64,000 bases of DNA from Neoceratodus forsteri (lineage: Eukaryota > Chordata > Ceratodontiformes > Ceratodontidae): assembly GCA_016271365.2 (NCBI GenBank), contig CM028129.1, positions 1,008,691,501-1,008,755,500 on the forward strand. The letters are read 5' to 3'. The position numbers and the translations under genes were made by a program. Of this stretch, positions 40,531 through 51,640 are shown piece after piece (within the stretch, counting starts at the first letter, position 1; each line of letters starts with the position of its first letter). A model generated the notes under the pieces. The model was not told where the DNA came from. It did no database searches and saw only the letters and a list, made by a program, of their open reading frames with translations.

Positions 40531-41687
40531 CACCCTCCCACCATCCCCAGCTCTGATAGAGCCAGGGCCTTTGCCATCCTACCTGCTGACTGTTGACCAG
40601 CACCTTTGAGGATACATGCTTCTCCCCAGTTGCTCTCCTCCCTGTTAGGGCAGCTTGTTGCATCAAAAAGAAATGGGCTGTGACCCACTATAAGGTTTCC
40701 AATCCACCGAGGAAAAAAGAGGTAACCCCTCCTTGAGTATATCCCAGGTAGTTCCTAAATGCAACTTATGTGCTCTGAGTACTATTCATATCTAACTCCA
40801 CTTGACAGTAGCCCTGTCTGTGGATGTGTGCTACTGCACTAGATTGGATCAGAATTGTACTAGCTATCACACAGGGCTGTACAATCAGTCACCCTGTTAT
40901 TGCAGGATAAGCAGATCACCTTTTTTCCCCTAGTGGTTTTCTTTTTGTTGTCTTGGTTGGCGTGGTGTTTCCTCCCAATACTGCGTTGCTTGTTAAGCCC
41001 AGCAAGCTCAGGGATAGCTGGGGAAATGGAAACATCTTGAGCCCTTCAATCCATTGCGCTAGATGTTTTTCCCCTTGCCCTACTCCCCGGGGGGTGGGGG
41101 TGAATGACATACTGTTTAAAAAAAAAAAAGAAAGAAAAAAAAAATTTTCTTGGTGTCATACTGTTTGCTTATTGGGAGTTATTTGGGGCCTTTTCTGTTG
41201 TTTGGTAGATCAGTGCCATCTCATATGCAAGGGGGTCCCAACTTTATGGTATACGATTCTTGACTCACCTGCTACAGCAACATGTTTACAGGGCTGCTGC
41301 CTTCATATCACTACCCTCTGCTCTCTGGCTAGTGGCATTGAGGCTTGGGCTCCATACCTAACTTCCTCTCTGTGCTATCTAGTGTGTCCTTCTCTCTGTC
41401 TAGAGTTTGGTACTGAGTTTTATTTTGTTGCTTATTTATTTTCCTATATCCTTTCACTGTCTCCTTAGGCTAGTGAATTTCTTAAGCCCTCTCTCATTTT
41501 TTTCCCCACTTACGTTTCTTTCTCCTGACAAACAGAACTGAAGTTTGTAAGGGAGCCAACAATGGTTATTGGGTAGAGCATGGTACCAGGTGGTGGTGTG
41601 TGCATGGTGTGCTCTATAGCTGCTGCCAAGCACCTCACCAAAGCTTTGCTCCTGTGGGGTCCTAGTGCCTTCAGCCGAGACTCATAA
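40531..41687. other. Non-coding spacer of derivative G
   Basis: No coding motif is recognised. A 171-codon open frame (40953-41468) has no family resemblance and sits in T-rich, low-complexity sequence with an A-rich run (41119-41142). It probably includes the right inverted repeat, but the left partner is not in the window. Confidence 0.5.
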
Positions 41688-41844
41688 GTGATAATGGTGA
41701 AAATATTCTAGGAGAGCAGCAGTTATGGTAAATACCTACATTCATTGTAGGACCAGCATTTCATGAAGGGGAGCCAGGCTGGTCCCTTCCCCTTCCTGGA
41801 GTGAGCACTACACCCCCGCGCTCAGATAATTTGTGATAGGACAG

Positions 41845-42145
41845 GGACCTGGTGATCCCAGGGTACAGGCTTTACTGCAGGGACAGGGGAAAAAAGGAGA
41901 GGAGGAGGAGGAGGAGGAGTAGTAGCTATTTATGTGAGGGAGGGGATAAGGTGTGCCAGGGAGGAGTTGGAGGAAGGTAGGGCAGAGGCATTATGGATGC
42001 AGTTCAAGGAACAGGACACTTAGGATGGGGATGGTGTATTGACCACCGTCTCAGGCAGAGGACTTGGATAGGAAACTAGCGGGAAGGGTAACACTGTGAT
42101 TGTGGGGGACTTCAATCTGCCAGGGGTAGAATGGAGCTCCTAACC
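41845..42145 (+). mobile_element. CR1 endonuclease fragment
   Basis: GDLVIPGYRLYCRDRGKKR, then a GGA-repeat-encoded Gly run, VAIYVREGIRCAREEL, ALWMQFKEQD and VIVGDFNLPGVEWSS are consecutive CR1 ORF2 endonuclease blocks. In-frame stops lie at about 42017 and 42070. It ends where the DIRS H left end begins. The GGA run (41897-41918) probably grew by slippage. Confidence 0.8.
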
Positions 42146-43230
42146 CCAGGAATCCACTAATATGATTACTTCTTGCAGTGCTCCTTTAAGCCAGCACTGC
42201 CCTAGAGCCAAATGGCTCCAGAGCCTCAAATGATGCTAATGATGGAATCTTTAGCTCATGCATTCAATTCAGAAACTGCCCAGTGAAACTGCCTGCATTC
42301 TAACTTCAGATTTCTTCTCTCCACTGCAAAGTTTAGACGCCCTGGAGATCTTCTTTCTATCAAGAGCAATTCCTGAAGTGCACTGAACAAAAAAAAACAA
42401 ATTATTTTAAATTTTTCATTTACTGCCTAGTGTAGTTATTTTAGTTTTTTACCTCATAGTGTAAATTTAGCGTTATTTTTTTCAGTTGCAACCGATTCTT
42501 TTCTCTCCTGAATTGGAACCTTTTTTAAAAGGGTTCTGATTATGTATTTCGGTAAGATTTATCGCTTTTGAACTGATTTTTCTTGGTTCTCTGAGCTGTT
42601 TTTCGGTTTCAGAACCGATAGATTTCAATTTCTCTCGGCTACTGAACCAACCTCAGATAGTTAACTTGCCTTTATTTTTGTCTGTTCCCGGTTCCTGTTT
42701 TCTTTAAAATGTCAGATAAACCTAAAAAGAAAACAGGACCTCCGGGGTTTAAAAATTGTTTGAAGTGCTCTGATGTGTTTGCTAAGGCAGACAAACATGA
42801 TTTATGTTTGCTCTGCCTTTAGCAACATTTTTCTGTTTACTGTGAGATATGCAAGTGTTTCCCTGAAAAACAGTGGAAAAACATAAGGAAAGGCTAAAAA
42901 GAAAATTGAAAGAGGGGTCCATGGGCTCTAACCAGTCCACCCCCTCTTAAGTCCTTGGCTATTCCTTCCAGAGCCTCAAAACCCATACCTGAGATGGATG
43001 AGGGCTCTGGCAAGAGAGGCAGTGAATCGGCTGACTCCCCAGTGCCTGCCAAAAATCTCAGGAAGACAAAACACACTGAGACCCTGGCTGAAACGCCTCA
43101 AGGGGCTCCTCAGGTGCCTGTACCTGCTCCTTCACCTGCTGAGCTAACCCAGGTTCTGGCTTTACTACAAGTGCTGCAGGGCTTACTACGCCCTAAGCAA
43201 CCTGTGGCTAATCCGGTTGAAAAAACCCTA
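42146..43230 (+). mobile_element. DIRS copy H, left end and gag N-terminus only
   Basis: After the CR1 scrap the sequence takes on the plan of the left part of an A/D-like DIRS: a non-coding leader, then an ATG at 42709 opening a gag with the Cys/His motif. It is cut at 43231 by the left end of DIRS E2. Its repeat (CCACTAATATGATTACTTCT near 42154) has no partner in the window. Confidence 0.65.
42709..43230 (+). pseudogene. DIRS gag N-terminus of copy H
   Basis: MSDKPKKKTGPPGFKNCLKCSD aligns with MSEKPKNKTGSTGFQHCTECGE of copy D. The Cys/His motif continues as HDLCLLCL, a TAG stop (about 42823), QHFSVYCEIC and KCFPEKQWKN. A shifted frame at 42955-43230 carries an Ala/Pro-rich spacer with LTQVLALLQVLQGLLRPKQP, possibly a short helix. 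The frame is lost at the E2 insertion. Confidence 0.75.
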
Positions 43231-43420
43231 TTTCTAGGAGTGTGGATATGTTGTTCATCCACACTCTTTGGCATGTCCCCTTCCATTTTAAGATGAACCA
43301 GAAGTCTTCAAGCTGGCTCCTCCCACCCACGTGGTATATACCTCGGCTCCGCCCCATGATGCCAGATCTTCCTTTCCGCTGGAAGATTCAGGTTGCCTCC
43401 CTCATGCTCATGCATCTTGT
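43231..43420 (+). repeat. Left inverted terminal repeat, E family (E2)
   Basis: Complementary to 10455-10625 (CATGATGCCAGATCTT, GGCTCCTCCCACC). GTGGTATATACC (43331-43342) is a possible TATA element. Confidence 0.8.
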
Positions 43421-43500
43421 AGGTCCTGGCTTTCAAACCTTCGCTTATACTGAAAATTTGCATTCTTCGCATTATCAATTGCAAGTTCGCTGCTTCGATC

Positions 43501-45187
43501 ATGGAAGACAAATCTTCCCCTGGATTTTGTCAGTGCCCTTGCGGCCAGAAAATGTTGGGCACCGATTCCCACACCGCATGCATCTGTTACCTCTGTGTCG
43601 ACCATGACACTTAGAAATGTGATATGTGTCTCGCCTTTCATCCCAATGTCCTTGATGACCGTCTCACACACTTGAAGCTGGGGAGGCCAGAGAAGAGGAA
43701 CCCTCCGGTGAAATCCAAGGAGGCTCAGTGGACAGTTTCCATGGCTGCGGGATCTGCCGAGCAATTGGAGCTCGTGCTGCAGAGACTTCTTGGAGCTTCT
43801 TCGTTCAGCTCAACTTGGGCACCACCTTCTCGGATTCCTTCCGAGAGTTGTGCCAGTCTCTCCCAACCAAGGGAGAGGCGCCTGCGGGCTCACACTCCTC
43901 TCAATCTTGTGTAAGTGGGAGAAGAGTCCGGGATCGTCGTCATCTCAGCGGAGACTTTCTTGGCAGCGGGTGCGATCTCGATCCAAGGAACATGCGGTCT
44001 CGACCGTTGAGATCGCTTTCTTCGATCGCCTACTTTTCGGCTTTCTTTGCCATCTGGCTAGTCGACCGAATTATCCATCAACGATGTTGAAATCGTGATC
44101 AATCCGATCTCGCCAACTCCCGTCGACGATTCCCTCAATCAAACCCCTAATATGTTTTTTCCAGATGACGAGACCCAGCCTGCTGGGACTCCCATCAAAG
44201 TGGTAGTCCCTGATCCCGGGAAATCACCGGTCCCGTCAGTGTCTTCCGAGCGACCAAGTCGGCCTGTTGGATCTCAGTCGAGGTTTCAGACCCCCTTGAC
44301 CTACAGGCAGAGGAAGAGCCATAAATGCTCTAAAAAGAGGCGACGCCATTGGTCGTCCTCATCCGAGAGGTTCCGGCGGAAACTCCGGCGCTACGAGGAC
44401 CTCATGTAGCATCAGCTAATTTCGATGGAGCACAAGCCAACTCCAGCTTCTACACTGGCCATTACCTGGCTTTCACCTCCTAGGCCGAAGCTAACTGCTC
44501 CGGAGCTGATTAAATCGGTTCATCAGCCCGCGGAGCCGGCAAAACCACCAGTTCGGCCCAAAACGGTTTCTCCATCAATTGTGGTGGAACCACTGCTCAA
44601 ACAGCCTGTGGGGGGGGCTCCTTCCAAGGAAGATAGACCAGACGCTGGGCTTCCATGGCAGTTGTCGGTCATGGTCACCCCTGATCGCCCTCGCCGAGTC
44701 GAAGGTGACATAGGTGGTCGGCCATTATACCCAGATTTCCTCTGATTCAGACATCACCGGCTTGCATTCTCATCCAGGTGGTGATGATGAATCAACCATT
44801 GGCCTAGAGATGGAGGAAGTTCCCTCGTCTTTTCAAGGGATTCTTCGCCTCATCTCTGAATCTACAGGGATGCCCCTGGAGCCAGTCCAGAAAATGGCGC
44901 AGTACACTCTTACGGACATCCTTAAGAGAGGGGATACCCTGATGGAGACCTTTCCTGTGCCTGAGGCTATTGTCGGCCCTGCTCTAGAACTTTGGCAGCA
45001 CCCTGCCTTTTGTCCAGCTCCATCTGCCCACATGGCTGCAAGTATGCGGTACCCATGGGACCCTTGCGGGGTTCACAGAGCACCCTTCAGCCGAGAGCCT
45101 GGTGACCACCTCTGTGTTCAGGCATACTGGCAGTTCTGTCGACACTGACCGACCTCCTGATAAAGAGTGCAAACTTTTGGGCCATTC
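43501..45187 (+). pseudogene. DIRS gag of E2, first part
   Basis: The ATG at 43501 starts MEDKSSPGFCQCPCGQKM. The Cys/His motif follows as HTACICYLCVDHD, a TAG stop (about 43609), then KCDMCLA. The next part (43624-44098) parallels E1 (SMAAGSAEQLELVLQ against STAVGSTEQLEAFVE), then Arg/Ser-rich spacer frames (44095-44745). IGLEMEEVPSSFQGILRLIS, then LEPVQKMAQYTLTDILKRGD (44786-44940), matches the E1 region near 1410-1530. The frame breaks at the CR1-a target AGCCAGG (45188-45194). Several shifts make it inactive. Confidence 0.8.
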
Positions 45188-45194
45188 AGCCAGG
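45188..45194 (+). repeat. Target-site duplication of CR1-a, left
   Basis: AGCCAGG, repeated exactly at 57028-57034. Confidence 0.75.
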
Positions 45195-45479
45195 AAACAT
45201 AGAAACATAGAATATGACCGCAGATAAGGACCGCTTGGCCCACCTAGTCTGCCCATTTCCTTACCTAATGGATAAGCTGCAGATCCTAGTTAACCAACAG
45301 CCTACTTCCTCCTACCCTCCACTAGAATTGCCTTATATCTGTCCCATGCATTCTTGAATTCCCCCACTGTTTTTGACTCTCTGACCTCCTCAGGAAGGCT
45401 GTTTCATGTGTCTACAACCCTCTCTGTGAAGAAATACTTCCTCATATTTCCTCTGAGCCATCCCCTCTCTATCTTCAAA

Positions 45480-47582
45480 TTGTGCCCCCTTGTTCTTACA
45501 CATCTCTTTTTTTGAAAGATGCTACTCTCTTGGACTTTGTTGATTCCCTAGAGGTATTTGAAAGTTTCTATCATGTCCCCCTCTCCCTCCTTTCCTCGAG
45601 GCTATACATCTTTAGCTCCTTTAGTCTTTCTTCATATGTCTTCTGGTGCAGACCCTGCATCATTTTGGTTGCCCTCCTCTGGACAGCCTCAACCCTGTCT
45701 ATATCTTTGCGGAGATGGGGTCTCCAGAACTGTACACAGTACTCCAGATGTGGTCTTACCAACTGTCTGTACAGAGGGCCAACAACTTCCTGTTTTCTAC
45801 TGGTGATGCTTCTCTCTCTATGCATCCCAGTACCCCCCAGTCCTCCTTACTGCCTTCTCACATTGCTGGCCCACCTTTAGGTCATCTGATATGACTACCC
45901 TCAGGTCCCTTTCCATTTTGTTGTTGCAGTATTCCTCCCCCAAATTGTGTACTCTTGCCCTGGGTTTTTGTTTCCCAGGTGCATTACTTTGCACTTTTTT
46001 GCTTGAATCTAAGCTGCCTACATTTGACCATTCCTGCAACCTTACCAAGTCCCTTTCATCCTTTCCACCCCACCTCATGTATCAACCCTGTTGCAGATCT
46101 TTGTGTCATCTGCAAGAGACATACCTTCCCCTCCAGTCCCTCCTCAATGTCACTTATAAATACATTAAAAAGGACCGGCCCCAGTACTGAACCCTGCGGT
46201 ACCCCACTAGTAACCCTCCTTTCTTCACTGTGGACTCCATTTACTATTACTCGCTGTGTCCTGTTGTCCAGCCAGTGTTTTATCCAGGCTACCACCCTGG
46301 AACCCACTCCTAGGCTGGCTAATTTGTTTACTAGTCTTTTGTGTGGGACTTTGTCAAATGCCTTGCTAAAGTCTAGGTAGGCCATGTCCACAGCCCCTCT
46401 CTGGTCCACTACTTTGGTCACCCAGTCAAAGAAATCAATTAGATTTGTTTGACATGACCTTCCTGCTGTGAATCCATGCTGCCTTCGGTCCTGTGCCCCA
46501 CTGGCCTGTAGGCACTCAACAGTTCTTTCTTTCAGAAATGATACCATCATTTTCCCTACCACTGAGGTCAAACTTGACAGGTCTGTAGTTTCCTGCCTCT
46601 GTCTTGCTCCCACTTTTGTGAAGGGGAATCACATCCGCCCTTCTCCAGTCCTCAGGTACCACATGATTTATTAAAAAGGGTAGTCAGTGGTGTTACTAGT
46701 TCTTCTAGAATTCTGGGATGAATCCCATCAGACCCCATTACTTTATCCACCTTCAGTTTTAAGAGTTCTTTCAGAATTCTTTCTTCTGTGAAAGGACTAA
46801 TATAAACCTCCCTATCCAGAGTGCTTCTTTTGACTGGAGTAGGTCTCTTCCCCCTGCTTTTCCATTGTGAATACAAAGCTGAAATATTCGTTCAGTATCC
46901 CTGCTTTTTCACTGTCGCTCTCTGCCCAACCACCTTCCTCTTTATTCAGCCTCAGTATCCCTGCCTTCGTCTTTCTTTGCTCCCTAGTGTACCTATAAAA
47001 GTTTTATTTACCGAGTTGGCTATCTTTTCGTCAGTTTGGGTCTTTGCTATTCTGACCGCCTTCCTCGCTTCCTTCTGCTTTAACTGGTACAGTTCTCTGT
47101 CGTGCTCGTTCTGTGTTTCCTTATACTTCCTGAATGCTATCTTTTTCTCCCTTACCTTCCCCGCCACTTCTTTGAGAACCATAGTGTTTTTTTCTTTCGT
47201 TTTGATTTGTTTGCTTCACACAAAGGCTTGTTGCCTCCGTGATGGCAGTTTTGACGTTTCCCCATTGTTGTTCCGCCCCACCTTCTTGCCTGTTTGCTAG
47301 TGCTTTTCTGAGGCACTCTCCCATTTTGACAAAATCAGCTCTCCTGAAGTCCAGTACCTTCACTTTTGTGTGGCTTGACTATAGCTAAGTTTATTGTGAA
47401 CAACACTGTTTGGTGGTTGCTTGTTCCCAGATGGCTACCCACTTCAAGATCAGAGATCCTCTCTCCGTCCCCATTTGAGAGTACCAGGTCTAAGATTGCT
47501 CCCTCCCAAGTGGGTTCCAAAACTAGCTGTCTGAGGCATGTCCCCTGTAGGGCATAGAGAATGGCCCTGCTCTTGGATGTGA
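45480..47582 (-). pseudogene. CR1-a ORF2: end of endonuclease and reverse transcriptase
   Basis: Reading leftwards: endonuclease end GAILDLVLSNGDGERISDLEVG (about 47505-47440) with SNHQTVLF; a linker with KVLDFRRADFVKMGECLRKA (about 47363); RT blocks KVDKVMGSDGIHPRILEEL (about 46755-46700), [20 protein letters not shown] and [13 protein letters not shown] (about 46385-46345), [14 protein letters not shown], and an intact ADDTK box near 46115; and the C-terminal [15 protein letters not shown] block near 45655. Shifts occur near 46880, 46670 and 46090. The Asp pair is preserved, but the frame is broken. Confidence 0.9.
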
Positions 47583-48503
47583 AAGTTCTTTAAATTTGAT
47601 GGACTGCATCTGACTAAGGAGGGAGTCAGTGCATTGGGGCAGAAGTTTGACGTCTTTGCAGAATATTTAAACTAGCAAATGGGGAGAGGGGTGCAGCATC
47701 CCATACGTCGAATGGGAAGAACACCCTTCCCCCCTCAGCTAGTGGTCAAACAGGGATTCAGCATGTTTGCAGTTCATTTGCATCACCAGGTAAGAAAAAA
47801 GGTTTGTCTCCCCATACGACATACAGGGGTAATGCCAAACCTCACCCAACAACTAACACACCAAAATCTGGCCAATGGAAAATCATGTACACAGATGCAC
47901 ACAGCCTGGGAAATAAGATCCCAGACCTGCAGGCAATAATGTCAGAGGCTAAACTGGACATAGTAGCAATTAGTAAGATGTGGTTTACCAGTAACCACAC
48001 TTGAGATACTTCAGTACCTGGCTATGTATTGTTCAGAAGAGACCGAGGTGCAAAAAGGGGGAGGGGGAGTGGCCCTGTATGTCAATGAAAATATCAAAGC
48101 TACAGAAATTCAGAATACACATAAGGAGCCAGAAGAACTGTGGGTCACCCTGGAAACAGGAAATGGGACAGCCATAAGAACTGGGGTTGTCTACAGGCCT
48201 CCAGACCAGGGGGAGGACATAGACACATTACTGTTAGAAGATATACAAAACATGACAGCTAAAGGGGAGGTTCTGATAATGGGAGACTTCAACATGCCGG
48301 ATACAGATTGGTCAATACCAGCAGGAACATCTGCCAGAACTAGACACATAGTGGATTCCTTGCAGGGGGAGGGCCTCAAACAACTGGTACAGCAACCCAC
48401 GAGAGACAGGGTTATCCTAGATCTAGTACTGACTAACAAGGAAGGGATCACAGATCTCAGGGTAGAAGGTCACCTGGGGGCCAGTGACCATCACATACTA
48501 TTT
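47583..48503 (+). pseudogene. CR1-c ORF1 end and endonuclease N-terminal part
   Basis: ORF1 ends at about 47675 after the DGLHL block of the esterase. The ORF2 endonuclease opens with MYTDAHSLGNKIPDLQAI (about 47886) and reads LDIVAISKMWF at about 47956-47988, where intact copies have VTETWY, so the metal-binding Glu is lost. A TGA near 48004 follows, then GGGGVALYVNENIKATE, GTAIRTGVVYRPPDQGEDI, IMGDFNMPDTDW (about 48276-48311), DLVLTNKEGITDLRVEGHLG and ASDHH (about 48481). CR1-b cuts in at 48504. A 268-codon frame (48024-48830) runs on into CR1-b and is chimeric. Confidence 0.9.
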
Positions 48504-48799
48504 GCCAGCAGATTAGGCCTTACGGTCTGTCGAGTCTGCTCGAACCTTAGATCCTTAGTTGGGTGCCGAGACCCTCCCATCCCTTGTGCTCCAGAAACCC
48601 GTATCATCCATCCCCACCCCCCTGGGACAGGCCGTCATCTGATACATCCACTTTCTGTGTCTGTCCCACCCTCTCTTGAAGCCCTCCACTGTGGATCTCT
48701 GAACCAGCTCACCAGGCAGTGCATTCCAAGGGTCCACCACCCTCTCAGTGAAAACCTCCTCCTCTTTCTCACCCTTCCACCTTCCAACTTCAAACCATG

Positions 48800-51640
48800 C
48801 CCTCTGGTGATACCTCCTGCTTTAGTCTAAAGATCCCTCCATGTTTACCCTATTTATTCCCTTTGAGGTACTTGAAGACCTCAATCATGTCCCCCCTGTC
48901 TCTCCTCTCCTCCAATGAAAACAGGCAGAGCTCCTCAAGTCTGTCCTCATACGTCAAATCCCCTAGCCCTCGTATCATCTTTGTTGCCCTCCTCTGTACC
49001 CTCTCCAGGAGCTGTATGTCCCTCTTCAAGTGTGGTCTCCAGTACTGTACACAGTACTCAAGGTGTGGTCTAACCAGTCCATTGTACAGTGGCAGAATCA
49101 CTTCCTTGCTCCTAGAGGTGATCCCCTACGATGCATCCCAACATCCTGTTTGCCTTGCTAGCCGCTCTCCTGCACTGCTCAGAGTTATTCATACATGCAT
49201 CCACCATGACCCCAGGTCTTTTCCCCTATTGAGGCCTCCAGGCCTCCCTCCCAGGGTGTACCTGTGTTTAGGGTTTCCCCGACCAAGATGCAACACCTTG
49301 CACTTGGTGATATTGAAATTTAATTTCCATGTGTGAGCCCAGCTTTCCAGGGTGTCCAGGTCCCCTTGCAGGGCCAACCTCCCCTCTTCTCCCTCAACTA
49401 CTGCTCCCATCTTGGAGTCATCCGCAAGAGACTCATTTCACACCCTATACCCTCCCTGATGTCCGATATGTATGCATTAAACAGGATTGGACCCAGGACC
49501 GAGCCCTGCGGTACCCCACTACCAACCTCTCTAGGGTTCGAGAGCTCCCCACAGACCACTACTCTCTGAGTGCGTCCAGCTAGCCAGTTTTCAATCCATC
49601 TGACCATCAAAGGGCCTACTCCTAACCCCATCAGTTTCTCCACCAGACCATTGTGGACAGAGTCAAACGCCTTGCTGAAGTCCAAGAATAATACATCCAC
49701 AGGCTTACCTCTGTCCAGTTCTGTGATGTTACCCATTCATAGAACTCCACAAGATTGGTTTGACATGATCTACCTGGCACAAACCCATGTTGCCGACTAT
49801 CCAGACCTCCCACCTCCTCCAAGTACACCCCAATCATTCCTTTAGTATACTCTCCATTAATTTTCCCACCACCGAGGTCAAACTGATGGGTCTATAGTTA
49901 CCTGGTACTTCCCTCGACCCCCCTTTATGGATTGGCACCACATGTGCCTCTCGCCAATCCCTAGGTACCCTCCCTGTCTCAAGTGACCTGTTGAAAAGCT
50001 CCGCCAGGGGTGCAGCCAGTATGTCCGCCAATTCCCATAGTACTCGGATGAATGCCATCCGCCCAGGAGATTTGTCTTCTTTAGGGCCTTGAGGGCTAAC
50101 CACACCCTTTGGCAGAGATAGCATCATCCGTCCCTCCACCTTACTGGCTTTTTATCCTTACCCAGATGTGACACCCCTGGGGTACCTCTCTCCTCTTTGC
50201 TCCATTTCTGTTGCCCCTGATCCCACTTACTGCTCGCTTCTATCCCCTCATGCCTTGCTTTGTAGATATCCCATCCCCTCCCTAGTGAACACAGAGGCAA
50301 GACTCATTAAATACCTCTGCCTGGTCCCTCGCCTCTTCCACCCACCCTCCTTCTGATCTCAATCTGCTGAGATGGCCCTTAGTTTTTCTCCACTCCCCAA
50401 TGTACCGGAAGAACCCCTTTTCCCCTCCATGTATCCCCTGTGCCAGCCGCTGCTCTTTACTGGACTTTGCTCCCCTCACCATACGGGTGACTTTTCTAGA
50501 TGCAAGCTGGTACATTTCCTTATCCCTATCCCCTCTTGTTGTTTTATATTTTTTGTAGGCCGCCTTCTTTTCTCTGACTGCTACCTGTACCTCACTGGAC
50601 CACCAGCATGGTTTATGTGACCTTGCTCCCTTACGTTTCAACTTAGCGCAGATCCTGACTGCCTCATGAAGTCCCCGTTTTATGACCTCCCATCTCCTTT
50701 CCACACTTGTCATTGAGGTAATCCCCTTCAAGTGATCCTTGAGAATATTTCCCATGCCCATAAAGTCTGCCCCCCTGAAGTCCACTGCCAGTGTCCTAGA
50801 TCTCCCCTCCCCCATGCTTATTTGAAACCAGACAGTATTGTGGTCACTCCCAGTCAGGGGTCCTGCACATCATGTCCCTTACCAGATCCCATCTGCCAGA
50901 ACCACATCCAGGACATGCCCTCCCTTGTGGGCTCCATCACATGCTGTGTTAAGAACACATCCTGGAAGCCATCCAGCAGCCTCTGCTCCTTGGCCACCTT
51001 AGAGGACATGGTTCCCAGTTTGTACCTGGCATATTAAGGTCCCCATCAACACCACTCCTTCCCCTTTTGGTCCACACTGGGCAATGATGTTGTCCAGCAA
51101 ACCATCCTCTAGAACATCACTCATCCCAGGGGCCTATATACTACACCCAGCTTGACCTTATCTCCTGCTGGGATCGAAGTGACCCATAAGGCCTCCACGT
51201 TTCCCTCTGCCTCTTCTACCCTAGCAATTTCTATGTCATCTCTAATGAACATAGCCACTCCACCCCCTCTGCCCTCCTTTCTATCCTTCCTAAGCATAGT
51301 GTACCCCGTATGTTTAGGTCCCAGTCATGGTTTTTGTTGGCCCATCTCCCGTGACTGCCGCCACATCCACCCCCGAACAGCATGGCTCTGGAACTCTGGC
51401 AACTTGTTTCCCAAGCTCCTGGCATTTACTAACACCAACCCCACCCTTATCCCTGATCCTCTTTGTCAACCCCACCCAGATTCCTTATACTTCCATCCTC
51501 CCTCTGCTCCTCCTGAAACCTCCACCCCCAGTCTGTTTCCCTCCCCTTGGGCTTGAAGGCTACTCCCTCATCTGGAGGAGAGGGCTTTGGTCAGCCCTCC
51601 CTTATCCCCTCACAAGTTTAAACCCCACCTTTCTTGTATG
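48800..51640 (-). pseudogene. CR1-b ORF2: endonuclease and reverse transcriptase
   Basis: From right to left: endonuclease (NHDWDLNIRGTLCLG near 51340-51295, a degraded GGVAMFI block near 51250, VYRP near 51140); linker SRTLAVDFRGADFMGMGNIL (about 50800-50740), then CWWSSEVQVAVREKKAAYKK; and RT with ELADILAAPLAELFNRSLET (about 50035-49980), REAHVVPIHKGGSREVPGNY (about 49955-49895), [39 protein letters not shown] (about 49790-49735), [11 protein letters not shown] (about 49690), [20 protein letters not shown], and an intact LADDSK box (about 49425). The C-terminal [20 protein letters not shown] is near 49090. Frameshifts lie near 51050, 50290, 49840 and 49430. Confidence 0.9.

Larger units (their letters stand above)
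38584..41748 (+). mobile_element. DIRS derivative G: degenerate gag, ICR and right end, no pol recognised
   Basis: Directly after the F-family right end comes a gag-like region (38740-40300), an ICR-like palindrome (40425-40530) and, 1.15 kb later, a matching right end (41688-41748, AGTTATGGTAAATACC). No RT, RNase H or recombinase motif is readable between gag and ICR. It is either an internally deleted copy or a non-autonomous form. Confidence 0.5.

Noticed and set aside
40953..41468. 171-codon open frame as a host gene
   Set aside because: No recognisable domain, low-complexity T-rich sequence, and location in the spacer of a DIRS derivative.
48024..48830. 268-codon open frame
   Set aside because: The first 160 codons are CR1-c endonuclease; the rest is antisense of CR1-b.
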